A stretch of DNA of 64,000 bases from Platynereis dumerilii (Eukaryota > Annelida > Polychaeta > Phyllodocida > Nereididae). Below the pieces are notes generated by a model. The model ran no database searches. It had not been told where the DNA came from and saw only the letters and a program-made list of their open reading frames with translations. A program made the position numbers and the translations under genes. Shown here in pieces: positions 25,147 to 39,200 of this stretch. The stretch is taken from assembly GCA_026936325.1 (NCBI GenBank), contig JAPTHN010000025.1, positions 6,890,001 to 6,954,000 on the forward strand. Direction: 5' to 3'. Every line of letters starts with the position of its first letter. Positions within the stretch are counted from its first letter, which is position 1.

Positions 25147-28100
25147 TGTTAAACACATGATACTGTTGATAGCTATATTTGTAGAAGAATTTTTTTTTTT
25201 ACTTCTCTACTCTTATCTTATTTTGAGCTGTTGCCGTTGACTTCATCGGAGTCCAAATAGTACATCTATGATGAGACAATGCTTAAAATTGCCAACAAAT
25301 TTTAAAGGTTGGGTTACACCAACCACATATAATTATTTAACTGATGCCAGACGCAGGTGATTTGGATTACCTCATATTCCCACCAAGTGTTTCAAGAAAA
25401 GTTTGGACCCCAGGGCGATTAATAATTTACACGGAAGTTATGTCGGCTGAAAATATTTCATGTTGCTCATATGACAAATGAATATCTTTATTTTCTTCTT
25501 GCAATGAATTTTAATCAATGAATATAGCATACTGCATTGTCACCTGTACATACCTCAAGCCAAAAACTGAAGATACTCCGTTAATGTTGGTAGTACATCA
25601 TCTTGTCACTTTGTCTTTGCCCAATCCTACTTTGACATTTCAGCTGCTAGCCTTGAGGGTGTTGTGATGTCGTCCTTTATTTGGCAGCTGAAAAACGCAA
25701 AACATTTATATACAAAAACTTAAATATTTATGTATATCATCAAATCTGGATAAACGATTAAAACAAAGCTTTAATACCCACTTCAAGTGTTCAACTAGCT
25801 CGATAAAACATCAATCAGTCAGGACTATAGCATCGAATGAACAGTTCTCCGTCAGGGAACATATCGCTCAAAGCAAGACACACTTCCGCACAATCCTAAA
25901 AGATGACAAATAAACAAGTCATTAAGTGAAAATAGACAAAACAATACCGAAAACAACAGGTGTAGTACATATATACATGTAATATAAACATAAACGGTAC
26001 TGTTAATTTTTTCATTATTTTATTCCCTCTTCCTCCTGAAAATACAAACGAGTTTGGCAACATGGATCTATGTCAGTGCAAGTTGATAGTTCTGCTTCAC
26101 TTGGTTGTATGGAGTTATAAGTGAGAGCATATATTGTGATCTTCCTACTAGCCAGACATATGGTTAAAAGTTTCGTTATTAGCATAACATCAGCAACATT
26201 AAGCAGAAGGACTGACACCAGGCCTGGATTATCCATTAGGCTGAGTAGGCTATGGCCTAGGGCCTCACATCCAAGGGGGGCCTCACATTGGGTGAGAAAA
26301 ATATATAAAATTTGCCAAAATTTGTGCAAAGTTAAAAATAAATAGCACAAAATAGCAAAAAATGGAGAAGACTAGTTGTTCCGAATTGCATATTAAGGGG
26401 CCCCATATTTATAATCACAGATCGACTGATAGCTCAGAAAAACCTACTAAATAGCTTGTGACAAAAGACATCCAACAACTTTTATATAGGAAACTACTTT
26501 GGAGGGATATTTTGCGGCTCTTCCTCCAACCAATTTAAAAAAATCAGAATGACAGCTGATTGAGAGATTTATATTTATTCCTTGGTTTATATATCATGAC
26601 TGAGTGCAGCATTCAAAGAAATAAATATTACCATAATCTTCAAAGATTTCAATGACTAGTCATGGATCAGATCAGCAAATTATCCAGGAACAGTTTTGGT
26701 CACATGATGCTGAGGAAGAAGTACAGCCTTCAAGTACCTGCGCCCTTTGCTCCACATTCTCAGAACTTCATTTCTGAAAAGCATATTTTAATCAGTCAAT
26801 AACTTAAAAGAAACTGGAAAAATGGTATATAATATTATGAGTAGTTGGAATATTTAATAAAAGTAACAAAAATACAGTCTGAGATTAACAGAGTCATATA
26901 GATTAGTGTAATGTAAATACGCCAGGAGGCAGCATGAGACAGAGTATCATATTTTCTCGATCCTGATATAAAATCCTGCGGATATGCCTACGCAATCATT
27001 GCACAATACCTTTTATTGCTGATAAACATGAATTTATCAAGGGACTCAAGTTTTTAATAGAGGGGTTTGCGGGCTCAGACCAAAATAAGGCAATAAAGCT
27101 ACAAACACACTGGCTCAATGTTGTTCAAACATTAATAGAAATGGGAAAAGAGGACTTCGAGATACTCAAGTTTTCGTAAAAGGGGACTTGTTTTTGTAAA
27201 CTGTTTATTTAGCAAAACAGAAAAGCTAGTTCTTGCATTTTTTACATGCAAGTTAGATTACTGTAATAGTTTGTTATTGGGTGCCCAGGATAACTAGCTT
27301 AAAAAGTTGCAAGTGATCCAGAATTCTGCTGCTCGCATTGTAAAAGGTTAAGAAGCACGAAAGGGATCATATTACACCAGTGCTTAAGAATTTACATTGG
27401 CTCCCAATTATGTTAAGAGTAGTATTTCGCATTGCCAGCAAGTGCATCTACTTTAGTACAGCACCAGTGTATTTAAGGCAGTTTGTCATTGTTAATGATA
27501 GGGGATACATGAGTCTCCGAAGTGACTCGGCAGTGACTTTGAGGAGACCGCCTCCTGCTCGAACAAAGACTAATGGTAATCTTGCCTTCTTGATTGAAGG
27601 AACAGCATTGTGGAATGGACTACCTGTGAACATCAGAACAATGACATTGTACTGCCAATTTAAATTGAGACGTAATTACTTGCTTCATGTTTTGGTTAAA
27701 TTTGTATTTTGTTTGATTATAAACTTAAATGTTTTTATTTAAACTGTTTAATGTTTTTAATGTTCTACCAGTTTTTTCAGTGTGTTGAGATCATACAGTG
27801 TAATGTACTTTAAATCAATAAACATTATTATATTATTTGTAAACACATATTGATTTTTTCGGGCAGTCCGAAATGACACTATCTATGAAAAGGCAATGCT
27901 TAAAATTGCTAACAAAATCTTTAAGGATGGGTTACACCTACTACTTGACATTTTTAAACCGATGCCCAGTGCCTGGAGATTGGGGGTCGCCTCAAATTCT
28001 TCGCACAGAGCATTTTAATGAAAGTTTTGTCCCAAGGGTGACTAATATTTCACACCCAAGTTAAGTCTGTAAAATATTTATTGTATCTCTTTTATTTGTA

Positions 28101-28487
28101 TACATGACTTGACCAATGAATATAGCAGTGCCTTGTTGTCACCTGTACAATGTGTAAATACCTTAAGTCAAAAACTGAAGAAACTGCGAGAATGTTGGCA
28201 GTACATCTTATCACTTTGTCTTTGCCCAATCCAACTTTTCAACATTTCAGCTGCTAGCCTTGAATCTGTTGTGATACCGGTCTATGTTTGGCTGCTGAAA
28301 TACACACAAAATTTATAAACAGAAGACATTAATATTTATTTTTTTCATCAAGTCCGGATAAACAGTTAAAACAAGGCTTACCCACTTCAAGGGATCAACT
28401 TGGTGGATACACCATTACCTAATTGATTCATATGCATAGTTTATTCAGAATACGTTTTTGCTTTAAAGGGTATTCATCGGTGCCTGC
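25147..28487 (+). repeat. Tandem array unit U6 (3341 bp)
   Basis: Full unit. It has CATGGATCTATG near 26062, shared only with U7, and ATCTCTTTTATTTG near 28086, shared with U4. Confidence 0.95.
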
Positions 28488-30174
28488 TGTTAAACACATG
28501 ATACTGTTGATAGCTATATTTGTAGAAGAATTTTTTTTTTTACTTCTCTACTCTTATCTTATTTTGAGCTGTTGCCGTTGACTTCATCGGAGTCCAAATA
28601 GTACATCTATGATGAGACAATGCTTAAAATTGCCAACAAATTTTAAAGGTTGGGTTACACCAACCACATATAATTATTTAACTGATGCCAGACGCAGGTG
28701 ATTTGGATTACCTCATATTCCCACCAAGTGTTTCAAGAAAAGTTTGGACCCCAGGGCGATTAATAATTTACACGGAAGTTATGTCGGCTGAAAATATTTC
28801 ATGTTGCTCATATGACAAATGAATATCTTTATTTTCTTCTTGCAATGAATTTTAATCAATGAATATAGCATACTGCATTGTCACCTGTACATACCTCAAG
28901 CCAAAAACTGAAGATACTCCGTTAATGTTGGTAGTACATCATCTTGTCACTTTGTCTTTGCCCAATCCTACTTTGACATTTCAGCTGCTAGCCTTGAGGG
29001 TGTTGTGATGTCGTCCTTTATTTGGCAGCTGAAAAACGCAAAACATTTATATACAAAAACTTAAATATTTATGTATATCATCAAATCTGGATAAACGATT
29101 AAAACAAAGCTTTAATACCCACTTCAAGTGTTCAACTAGCTCGATAAAACATCAATCAGTCAGGACTATAGCATCGAATGAACAGTTCTCCGTCAGGGAA
29201 CATATCGCTCAAAGCAAGACACACTTCCGCACAATCCTAAAAGATGACAAATAAACAAGTCATTAAGTGAAAATAGACAAAACAATACCGAAAACAACAG
29301 GTGTAGTACATATATACATGTAATATAAACATAAACGGTACTGTTAATTTTTTCATTATTTTATTCCCTCTTCCTCCTGAAAATACAAACGAGTTTGGCA
29401 ACATGGATCTATGTCAGTGCAAGTTGATAGTTCTGCTTCACTTGGTTGTATGGAGTTATAAGTGAGAGCATATATTGTGATCTTCCTACTAGCCAGACAT
29501 ATGGTTAAAAGTTTCGTTATTAGCATAACATCAGCAACATTAAGCAGAAGGACTGACACCAGGCCTGGATTATCCATTAGGCTGAGTAGGCTATGGCCTA
29601 GGGCCTCACATCCAAGGGGGGCCTCACATTGGGTGAGAAAAATATATAAAATTTGCCAAAATTTGTGCAAAGTTAAAAATAAATAGCACAAAATAGCAAA
29701 AAATGGAGAAGACTAGTTGTTCCGAATTGCATATTAAGGGGCCCCATATTTATAATCACAGATCGACTGATAGCTCAGAAAAACCTACTAAATAGCTTGT
29801 GACAAAAGACATCCAACAACTTTTATATAGGAAACTACTTTGGAGGGATATTTTGCGGCTCTTCCTCCAACCAATTTAAAAAAATCAGAATGACAGCTGA
29901 TTGAGAGATTTATATTTATTCCTTGGTTTATATATCATGACTGAGTGCAGCATTCAAAGAAATAAATATTACCATAATCTTCAAAGATTTCAATGACTAG
30001 TCATGGATCAGATCAGCAAATTATCCAGGAACAGTTTTGGTCACATGATGCTGAGGAAGAAGTACAGCCTTCAAGTACCTGCGCCCTTTGCTCCACATTC
30101 TCAGAACTTCATTTCTGAAAAGCATATTTTAATCAGTCAATAACTTAAAAGAAACTGGAAAAATGATATATAAT

Positions 30175-31268
30175 GGAGACCGCCAGGTCTCTGCGCGAAG
30201 CGCAGAGACCAGAGGTCTTCAAATGGTAGGAGACAGAGCTACCCACACAGGGATATACTAAGAAACTTTTTTGCATGCGCCAAACAAAAAAAAGGTGTGG
30301 GCGTTTTTGTGACGTCATTCAGTCACAATGGAGATGACATCACAACAAAGACTGCTAGACATGACGTCACGATTTGCAAATATGCTATAAATAGCTGCTG
30401 CAGATCTATGACACCACGAGCACTCAGTTATAACGTCAATACAGCAGCATGAAGTAGCAGGCCTACTGCACAGTGTATAGACATGCAGTAGTACCAACAT
30501 GAATTTATTTCAAAGTGCAACCATCACATTTAGGCTTATTAATAATAAACATGTAACTAGGCAACAACGAATAAGGCAAGTAGAATAGGCCTATACAAAA
30601 TGAAGATGCTGCCAGAGCAGGACTTTCTACCATAGGCACACAACTGGAGTGCTGTTGGTGAGGTTATGTGCATAAAATAAATAATAAAAATTGCAGTGTG
30701 TTGTACAAAATTAAACTAAATGTAGCAAAAATATTTTCCAGACACCAAAGAAGTGTCTGCCAACAAAGTGTCTGTATTTTGCAGTATACTCAACAGTACT
30801 ATGGCCTTTCATGAGCTGTCATGAAGTTATTACCTGTTAATCAATTAATTTGGATTAAATATATAAATGGGATCATTAAGAATTTGAGGAATGTATTTTT
30901 GGTGTTTAATTTCTGTAAAATGCACATTTGGAAATCGCTGAATGAAAATGTAAAATCTAAAGCATACTGAAATATGCAGAGTTTATGATAATAGATATAT
31001 ATGGATATTGAGCAAAAAGGCTATATATTTTATTTTGGATACCAAGATGACATTTAGGCAAGCATTATTTCGAAAGTGTAAAAATAGAAATAAATAGGTG
31101 CTGCTCACATCATATTTCGAGTCCATATTTTTAGTTCTCTATCTGTCTAGCCATAATTCCATTTGATGATTTGAACTATATACTATAAAAAATTTAAAAG
31201 TTCAAATAAGTTCACTTCATCAATCACATATTCTGCGGTCTCGCTATGCTCTTTGGCATCATCATATT
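30175..31268. mobile_element. 1.1 kb insertion in array unit U7, hairpin at one end
   Basis: The array sequence TATATAAT|ATTATGAG is split here. The left end starts GGAGACCGCCAG, followed by a perfect 11-bp hairpin (GGTCTCTGCGC-GAA-GCGCAGAGACC, 30186-30210). On the minus strand the right end contains GCGAGACCGCAGA, a weak inverted match to the left end. There is no transposase, RT or other recognisable protein. It could be a non-autonomous DNA element, but no clean target duplication is seen. Confidence 0.6.
30310..30430 (+). promoter_or_regulatory. Promoter-like cluster: two CRE sites, octamer-like site, TATA box
   Basis: Two perfect palindromic CRE/ATF sites (TGACGTCA) lie at 30310-30317 and 30362-30369. 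They are followed by ATTTGCAAAT (30372-30381), TATAAATA (30386-30393) and an initiator-like TCAGTT at 30424-30429. The TATA to initiator spacing of about 40 bp is longer than the usual ~30. No credible reading frame follows, so any transcript would be non-coding or element-derived. It lies wholly inside the 30175-31268 insertion. Function is inferred from motifs only. Confidence 0.4.
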
Positions 31269-32770
31269 ATTATGAGTAGTTGGAATATTTAATAAAAGTA
31301 ACAAAAATACAGTCTGAGATTAACAGAGTCATATAGATTAGTGTAATGTAAATACGCCAGGAGGCAGCATGAGACAAGAGTATCATTTTCTCTATCCTGA
31401 TATAAAATCCTGCGCCTCACCTGCGGATAGGCCTACGCAATCATTGCACAATACCTTATATCGCTGTCGCTGATAAACATGAATTTATCAAGGGGCTTGC
31501 GTTTTTAATAGAGGGGTTTGCGTTCTCAGACCAAAATAAGGCAATAAAGCTACAAACACACCGGCTCAATGTTGTTCTAACATTGATAGAAATGGGAAAA
31601 TAGGACTGTGAGATATTCAATTTATCGTAAAGGGGGACTTGTTTTTATAAACTGTTTATTTAGCAGAACAGAAAAGCTAGTTCTGGCTTTTTTTTACCAC
31701 CCAGTTAGATTACTGTAATAGTTTGTTATTGGGTGCCCAGGATAACCAGCTTAAAAAACTGCAAGTGATCCATAATTCTGCTGCTCGCATTGTAGAAGGT
31801 TAAGAAGCACGATAGGGATCATAGTACGTAACCAGTGCTTAAGAACTTACATTGGCTCCCAATAAGGTTTTAAAAATAGTAGTAATTAAAAGGTTCTTGG
31901 CATTGCCAGCAAGTGCATCTACTTTAGTACGGCACCAGTGTATTTAAGGCAGTGTGTCATTGTTAATGATAGGGGATACATGAGTCTCCGAAGTGACTCG
32001 GCAGTGATGTTGAGTGACAGCTTCCTGTTCGAAACAAAAAATAATGGTAATTGTGACTTCTCGATTGAAGGACCAGCGATGTGGAATGGACTACCCGTGA
32101 ATATCCGAACAATGACATCGTATAGCCAATTTAAATTGAGACCTAATGCACAATTATTTGCTTCATGTTTTGGTTAAATTTATATTTTGATTGATTTTAA
32201 AATTAAATTGTTTTTATTTAAACTTTTTAATGTTTTTAATGTTCTACCAGTTTTTACAGTGTGTTGAGATCATACGATGTAATTCACTTTAAATCAGTAA
32301 ACTATTATATTATTTGTAAACACATATTGATTTTTTCGGGCAGTCCGAAATGACACTATCTATGAAAAGGCAATGCTTAAAATTGCCAACAAAAACTTTA
32401 AGGATGGGCTACACCTACTACATGACATTTTTAAACTGATGCCCAGTGGCTGGAGATTGGGAGTGCCTCAAAAAAAATTATTCGCACAGAGCATTCTAAT
32501 GAAAGTTTTGTCCCAAGGGTGACTAATATTTTAAACCAAAGTTACGAATTTATTTGTATACATGACTTGACCAATGAATATACCAGTGCCTTGTGGTCAC
32601 CTGTACAATGTATAAATACCTTAGGCCAAGAACTGAAGATACTGCTAGAATGTTGGCAGTACATCTTATCACTTTGCCTTTGCCAAATCCAACTTTTCAA
32701 CATTTCGGCTGCTAGCCTCGAAGCTGTTGTGATACTCGTCTCTGTTTGGCTGCTGAAACACACACAAGTT

Positions 32771-34250
32771 TATGTCCTATCTCAAAAATAATGAAGCCAA
32801 AGTGTGACATGACGATCAAAATTTTAAAATGTATTTTTGCATGAAATGACCAAATCATATTGTAAAGAACATATTCAAGTTCAAGAAACTACATGTATAT
32901 TTACCAATTGGTGCTTTGATGAGTGGAAATAATTGATAACAGCTGAATTTTACAGAATTTTTGAAAGTTTGTTTGTCGTGGCAGTGAAAAATAACTGGGC
33001 TGAATGGTAATTTGTCAAGAAATTAAATCCGTTTTCTTTATTTTACGACAACTTGCACAGTCTTCTGGATGATTGTTATTCAAATACACCTAATACATTC
33101 TGAGAAACACCCAATTTTTCGAATTTTTTCGGAAATTCATTTTCAAAACTTACATATAATAACCGCAGAAGCATATGTTTTCAACTAAAAAGATTTTAAC
33201 TGCCCTATGTTATGCGTCTGTATGTGGGCTTCAAATTGATACCAAATATGTGCAACCGAAGTGAATGTCTGCTCAGAAAATGATGTTAGAAGTGTGATTT
33301 TTGGCCCCTTTTTCTACACAAAAAGCCGATTTTGAGCACTGGTGTGATATGAATCTTCAAAAAATGTTCTGGTTTTGACTCAAATCGATTTTATATGAAT
33401 TGTCAATCATAACTGAGGGAAAAATACAACCATTTACAAAATAAAAAACTATTTTCTTAATGTTTATTGCCTTTTTAGACAATTTGGCTCCAAATTTTAA
33501 AGAATCCTCGATAAATGTTATAATTTTTGTAATTATTCTATGAAACGTATTCCAACTACTGAAATTATATACTAATTTTCACTCCAAGTAATATTAGAAT
33601 GATCGCTTTACTGTTGGTCAGAAAAAAAATTGAATATGATCATAATTTTTCAGAGCGTTATGCGTGCAACGAACATAAATTTTGAATTTTATCACCAGAA
33701 ACAGGTCAACAACTTGGATTAGTTCAAAGATTGATAAATAGATTTACTATATTTTGAGCCAATCCAGATTAAAAACAGAGCTTTCATAGCTCTGTACCAC
33801 TTGAAAGTACTCTTGGCGTTACGCGTGCGACACATTCACCTTTCCAGCTATTCATTGGAATTTTTGCATGAACCAGATTTTCCACAATCATAAAAAGCTA
33901 GATGTAATACTAGACCTAATTGGCAAAAAGATTCAACTGAAATATGTGTAAGGGAAACTAGAGTATTTCAGATCAGGAACCTTCAAATTTGACTCAAATT
34001 TACAAATCAACCTTTGAACACAAATAACTCAATGATGTCAAACAAATGGATAGAAGTGCTTGTTTCAATGGATTTATGAAGCCTGGGGATGTGGAGATTC
34101 CAAAAAGTATAAGGAAATAGCAATGGAACATGTCAAACTTTATAAAACTGAAAGAATTCATCAGGTGAAAAAGGTTATGTCACGCTAAATAAGTGAAAAA
34201 ATGCATGTTTTTCGATACACTTTCATCTCTATCTCAATAACCTTTTGACG
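32771..34250. mobile_element. ~1.5 kb AT-rich insertion in array unit U7
   Basis: Array half A is continuous in other units but is interrupted here between the CACACAAG and AAGTCCGGATAAACAG blocks. The inserted DNA has no frames of interest. TTTATGT occurs at both junctions (about 32772 and 34255). The ends show only weak inverted similarity (TCAAAAATAATGA versus, on the other strand, TCAAAAGGTTATTGA). A degenerate DNA transposon is possible but not shown. Confidence 0.45.
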
Positions 34251-34398
34251 AATATTTATGTTCAAGTCCGGATAAACAGTTAAAACACAGCTTACCCACT
34301 TCAAGTGATCAACTTGGCGGATACAACATTACCTTTAGTGATTCATAATTTTATGCAAAGTTTGTTTGGAATCTGTTTTTGCTTTAAAGGGTGCCTAC

Positions 34399-35116
34399 TG
34401 TTAACCACATGAAACTCTTGATTTCTATATTTGTAGAAGAAATTATGTTTTTTACTTCTCTAATCTTATCTTATTTTGAGCTGTTGCCATTGTCTTCATC
34501 GGAGTCCAAATAGTACATCTATGATGAGACAACGCTTAAAATTGCCAACAAAATTTTAAGGGATGGGTTACACCAAACACATGTAATTATTTAACTGATG
34601 CCAGAAGCAGGTGATTTGGATTACCTCATATTCCCACCAAGTGTTTTAAGAAAAGTTTAGACCCCAGGGTGATTAATAATTTACATGGAAATTCTATCAG
34701 CTGAAAATATTTCATGTTGCTCATACGACAAATGAATATCTGTATTTTCTTCTTGCAATGAATTTAAACCAATGAATATAGCAGTACCGCATTGTCACCT
34801 GTACATACCTCAAAGCCAAAAACTGAAGATATTCCATTAATGTTGGTAGTACATCATCTTGTCACTTTGTCTTTGCCCAATCCTACTTTTCAACATTTCA
34901 GCTGCTAGCCTTCAGGGTGTTGTGATGCCGTCCTATATTTGGCAGCTGAAAAACACAAAACATTTATAAACAAGTCATTAAGTGAAAATAGACAAAACCA
35001 TACCGAAAATAACAGGTGTAGTATATATATACATGTAATATAAACATAAACGGTACTGTTAATTTTTTCCTTATTTAATTCCCTCTTCCTCTTGAAAATA
35101 TAAACGAGTTTGGCAA
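34399..35116 (+). repeat. Partial tandem array unit U8 (right edge)
   Basis: This is half B of the unit in a diverged form. It lacks about 210 bp present in internal units between ACATTTATA and AACAAGTCATTAAGTG. Homology stops at CGAGTTTGGCAA near 35116, which is the array's right limit. Confidence 0.85.
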
Positions 35117-36233
35117 ATGTAGCAATTCGCAGTATTACAGGAGGTAAATCCATGAAATTCAATGAACAAATTATTTGTTGGAATTGTTCAATTTCAAAAA
35201 TTTTCGGCTATGCACGTCACATTTTTGTGACGCGATATATGGTAAAATGCCCTCTTCAACCAAAATCCCGCCGCTGAAATTTGGTTAAAAAATGCCCTGG
35301 GGGGGCGTCCTTAAAATGAGGGACATATCTCCTTCTTAGTGTGCCTGTCCTTCCATTGAACTTTGATTAAGACCTGGTGCACCTAAGACGTGACATTTGG
35401 TATAAAAAATGTTGTTCTTGGAACGGGTTGATTTTAGTATTATTTAATGGATTAGAACTTATATTTGAATGTACAAAAGATTTCATGACAATATCGTCTT
35501 CCATCCCTGAGAAACTTAAGGTTGTATTCAAAAGATAAAGACCTGAAAATTTAAGCTGCAGCGATTGAAAAACCTATGGTTAGCCCATTTATCAGTGTTA
35601 GAACTCCAAACTAACTTAGTTTTGATAAATGGACAATGGCCAAATATATAAACTGGTTTTGGGTTATTTACAAGCTATTGGTGTATTAAAAATCCATTTA
35701 TTTGAATAAATGATAAAAAATTTAATTTCATTCACTTATAATTCAGGTAGGAGGACAATTATTAGGCTTAATGTAACCTGAATCATTTCAAATCTTTCTT
35801 TGAAACACAGCAGAACAACGCTGAAAAGATTTTTTCCTCTCTTGATCTTGAAATGAAAGCTGAGCATTGAAAGAAAAATCATCAACTTGACTGACTCAAA
35901 AATATACGAAATTAACTAAAATTAAGAACGACCATAGCTTGACGCCATTCATTCGAAAGCTATTTTTCCGCTGATTTCAGATATGTAAATATCATACAAA
36001 TCCATTGAGATTTGACAGAAATATAACAAAGAGTCTTGAGACAAATAATTAGCAGTGAGAAACTTCTGATTTACTGACGACCTGATAGATATCATTTGGA
36101 CAAGGTAATTTTCATCACAGTAGTTTTTTCAATAGTATTTTGGCATTTAAATTATGAATACAAGTAGAATTTCCAACATTTCAGGAAATAATTATGCTCC
36201 TCATTCATATTTGCATCTCATAGTAACCAAAAC
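35117..36233. other. Intergenic DNA, nothing recognised
   Basis: AT-rich DNA between the array and the LINE. The first ~250 bp has a G-run (CCTGGGGGGGCG near 35298) of the kind found near transposon ends. No terminal repeats could be paired. Part may be 5' UTR of the LINE that follows, but it shows no clear similarity to the DNA upstream of the 58 kb copy. Confidence 0.5.
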
Positions 36234-36248
36234 TTGAGACAAAAAGAC

Positions 36249-39200
36249 ATGTCCAAACATCTGAAACTATATTCTGATGTTTTGCGCATTGGCTTAAATA
36301 GTCGCATTAGCAGATCTTCATACAATCCTGACTCTAGACCACATATTAACCATAGGAACAGCAACACAGAATCTTTAAAGCTAAAAAACAGATTTGATGT
36401 TTTGAAGGACTTAGATAAACCTACTAATGTCGCACACACAACCAGCAAAACCGAAAGCCACATTTTAAAAGCCTGTGTATGGAATGCTCAAAGTTTGAGG
36501 CAAAAAACTGAATTGGTGAAAAATTATAGAGATGAATTTGATCTTGACTTGTTTCTTTTTACGGAAACTTGGCTAAAAGCAGATGATATAGTGGAAATTG
36601 GCAATCTGGAAAGAAACGGAGAATATTTTTACATTGGCACTCCCCGAGAGGGAAGACCTGGGGGTGGTGTAGGTTGCATTGTAAGGTCAGGCTTAAAAGC
36701 AACCAAAGTTAACAGCATGAAAACCAGGACTTTCGAGCATATGGAAATTAAAATACTTTTGAGTGGCAAAAAAGTCACAATTCTTCTTGTGTACCGGCCT
36801 GAACCCTCAAACAGAAACAAATACAAGTTATCTGAGTTTTTCAAAGAATTCACACAATTCCTATCCCATTATCAAACATATCACCATGAAATTGTTGTAA
36901 CTTGAGACTTTAACTTCCACGTGAATAAACCTGATGATGCCAGAGTCATGCAGTTCAATAGCATCCTTGAAATGTATGATCTTGAACAGCATTTGTCTTC
37001 TTCAACACACAAAGATGGAAACACACTAGACTTGGTTATCACACACAAAAATTGTGCTCTGAAAGATTGTACAATGAGCGACTTGCTCTCTGACCATAGC
37101 TGTGTCCTTTTCAATATGGCAATTAACAGAGGAAAAAGTGCTCAAAAGAAAATCTCTTTTAGAAAGACAAGTGATATTAATCTAGTGAAATACAAGCAAG
37201 ACATTGAAAAACACTTGTCACAGAAAGTGCAAAAGGAGAAGTCTTTGCAGTACCTGTCAAAACTTGTCTCACTCTACAATTCCTCAAAAGAGGTTCTTGA
37301 CAAGCATGCACCCATTATAACTAAGCAGGTGACAATACGCAAACCAACGCCATTCACCAATGCCAATATAAAAAATCTTAAAACAGCTAAAAGAAAGCAG
37401 AACGATCATGGAGAAAAACTTGACTAGAAAAAGACTGGAAAGACTTCCAGTTGAAAAGAAATGCTTTAAATGATCAACTGAATCTGCTTAAATCTGATGA
37501 TCTAAGAGCAAAAATAGAAAGCACCAAGGGAAATTCCAAAGCTATGTTCGAGATTCTGAATTCCAGCCTCAACAGGAAACAAGAACTTCCTCTACCCAAT
37601 CATGACAGCAGCAAAGACCTGGCAAATGATTTCAATACATTCTTTGATGACAAAATCAAGAAAATAAGGTCGAAACTGGATTCCTGCAAAAATAACATTA
37701 CAGATGTTGAAAACTTCATAGGCCACAAACTATTTCATTTCAAAAGCCTAAAAAAATCAGAAGTCAAGAAATTGATCAGAAATATGCCTGTCAAACACTG
37801 TCAACTTGACCCCATTCCTACATGGTTACTGCTGGAGTGTATTGACGAATTTCTTCCAATAATAACAGAAATAGTTAACACATCACTGTCTCTTGGGGAA
37901 ATGCCCCTAGAACTGAAACATGCACTTGTCAGGCCACTTTTGAAGAAAAGGGGTCTTGATCTTATTAAGCAGAACTATCGAACAGTGTCAAACTTGTCTT
38001 TCCTGGGTAAAATCATTGAAAGTGCAGTTATCAAACAATATATGGATCACCTAATTCGAAAAAAAACTTGATGATGACAAGCAAGCAGCCTATAAGCAAT
38101 TTCATAGCACAGAGATTCTAATTACAAAAATCAACAATGATATCATGTTGAGCATTGAGCAAGGGTGAAGTAACCATGCTGGTTAGAGTGGGCTGAAAAA
38201 AACTTTTTTTGAAATTTCAATATGTCAGTGGTATAGAAAGTTGGCTATGGCCAAAAAATGAAAATTTGTGCAAAAAAAATTATTTTTAGCGAAAAAAGCC
38301 AAAATCTGATTCCCAACATTTACCCAGATATGGCTATATCTTAAATATATACAACCTGTTTATGGTGTTTCATATCCAAAATGGCCTTCAAAGAAGATTT
38401 AAGTATGTCATTGAGCCTTCTGAAACCATGGAAGCTGACTCAGGCCAAAAAATGGTCTAAAAAAGCATGCGAAATTGCTGAAAATATGCATTTTCATAAA
38501 AGCCGGAGTGGCCCGGCACAAGTCGCATGCCACATAATTTTTTTTGCACAAATTTTCATTTTTTGGCCATAGCCAACTTTCTATACCACTGGCATATTGA
38601 AATTCCACAAAAAGTTTTTTTCAGCCCACCCTAATGCTGGTACTCTTAGACCTATCAGCTGCCTTTGACACGATTGATCACAATATTCTATTGACAAGAC
38701 TGAAAAACAGATACGGTGTGTGCAACTTAGCTCTCAACTGGTTCAAGTCATACATCTCTGGACGATCTCAGTCTGTCTTGATTAATGACCAAACATCAGA
38801 GAAGCTGCCACTCAAATTTGGTCCCCCAAGGTTCAAAGCTCGGTCCAGTCTTATTCAATTCATATATTGCTCCATTGAGTGAAGTGGCTGCTCAAAATCA
38901 GATTGAAGATCAAAAGTATGCTGATGACGAGCAGCTCATTTTATCATTTACCGACTTTCACAGATCAACAATGTGCAATTGAGAAAATGGAGAAATGTAT
39001 AACTGAAATCAGAAAATTCCTTCATGAAAACAAACTCTGTAACAATGGTGACAAAACAGAACTCCTAATGATTGGCACGCAACACAAACTTAATAAACTC
39101 AAAGTTTCATCAATAAATGTTGAAAATGTTTCTATCAAAACAGCAGAAAGTGTCAGGAACTTGGGTGTAATCTTCGACAAAAATATGACAATGGAGAAGC

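Larger units (their letters stand above)
28488..34398 (+). repeat. Tandem array unit U7 (right edge, two large insertions)
   Basis: Up to 30174 this unit is near-identical to U6. A 1.1 kb insertion (30175-31268) follows. After it the unit resumes but is clearly diverged. A second insertion of about 1.5 kb (32771-34250) sits in half A. Its LINE remnant reads GATAACCAG, with CAG (Gln) where all the other units have TAG, so this edge copy keeps an older state. The remnant open part is 31938-32177. Confidence 0.9.

Noticed and set aside
30175-31268. Helitron reading of the insertion because of its terminal hairpin
   Set aside because: The hairpin is not followed by a CTRR end, and no TC start or A-T insertion site could be seen.
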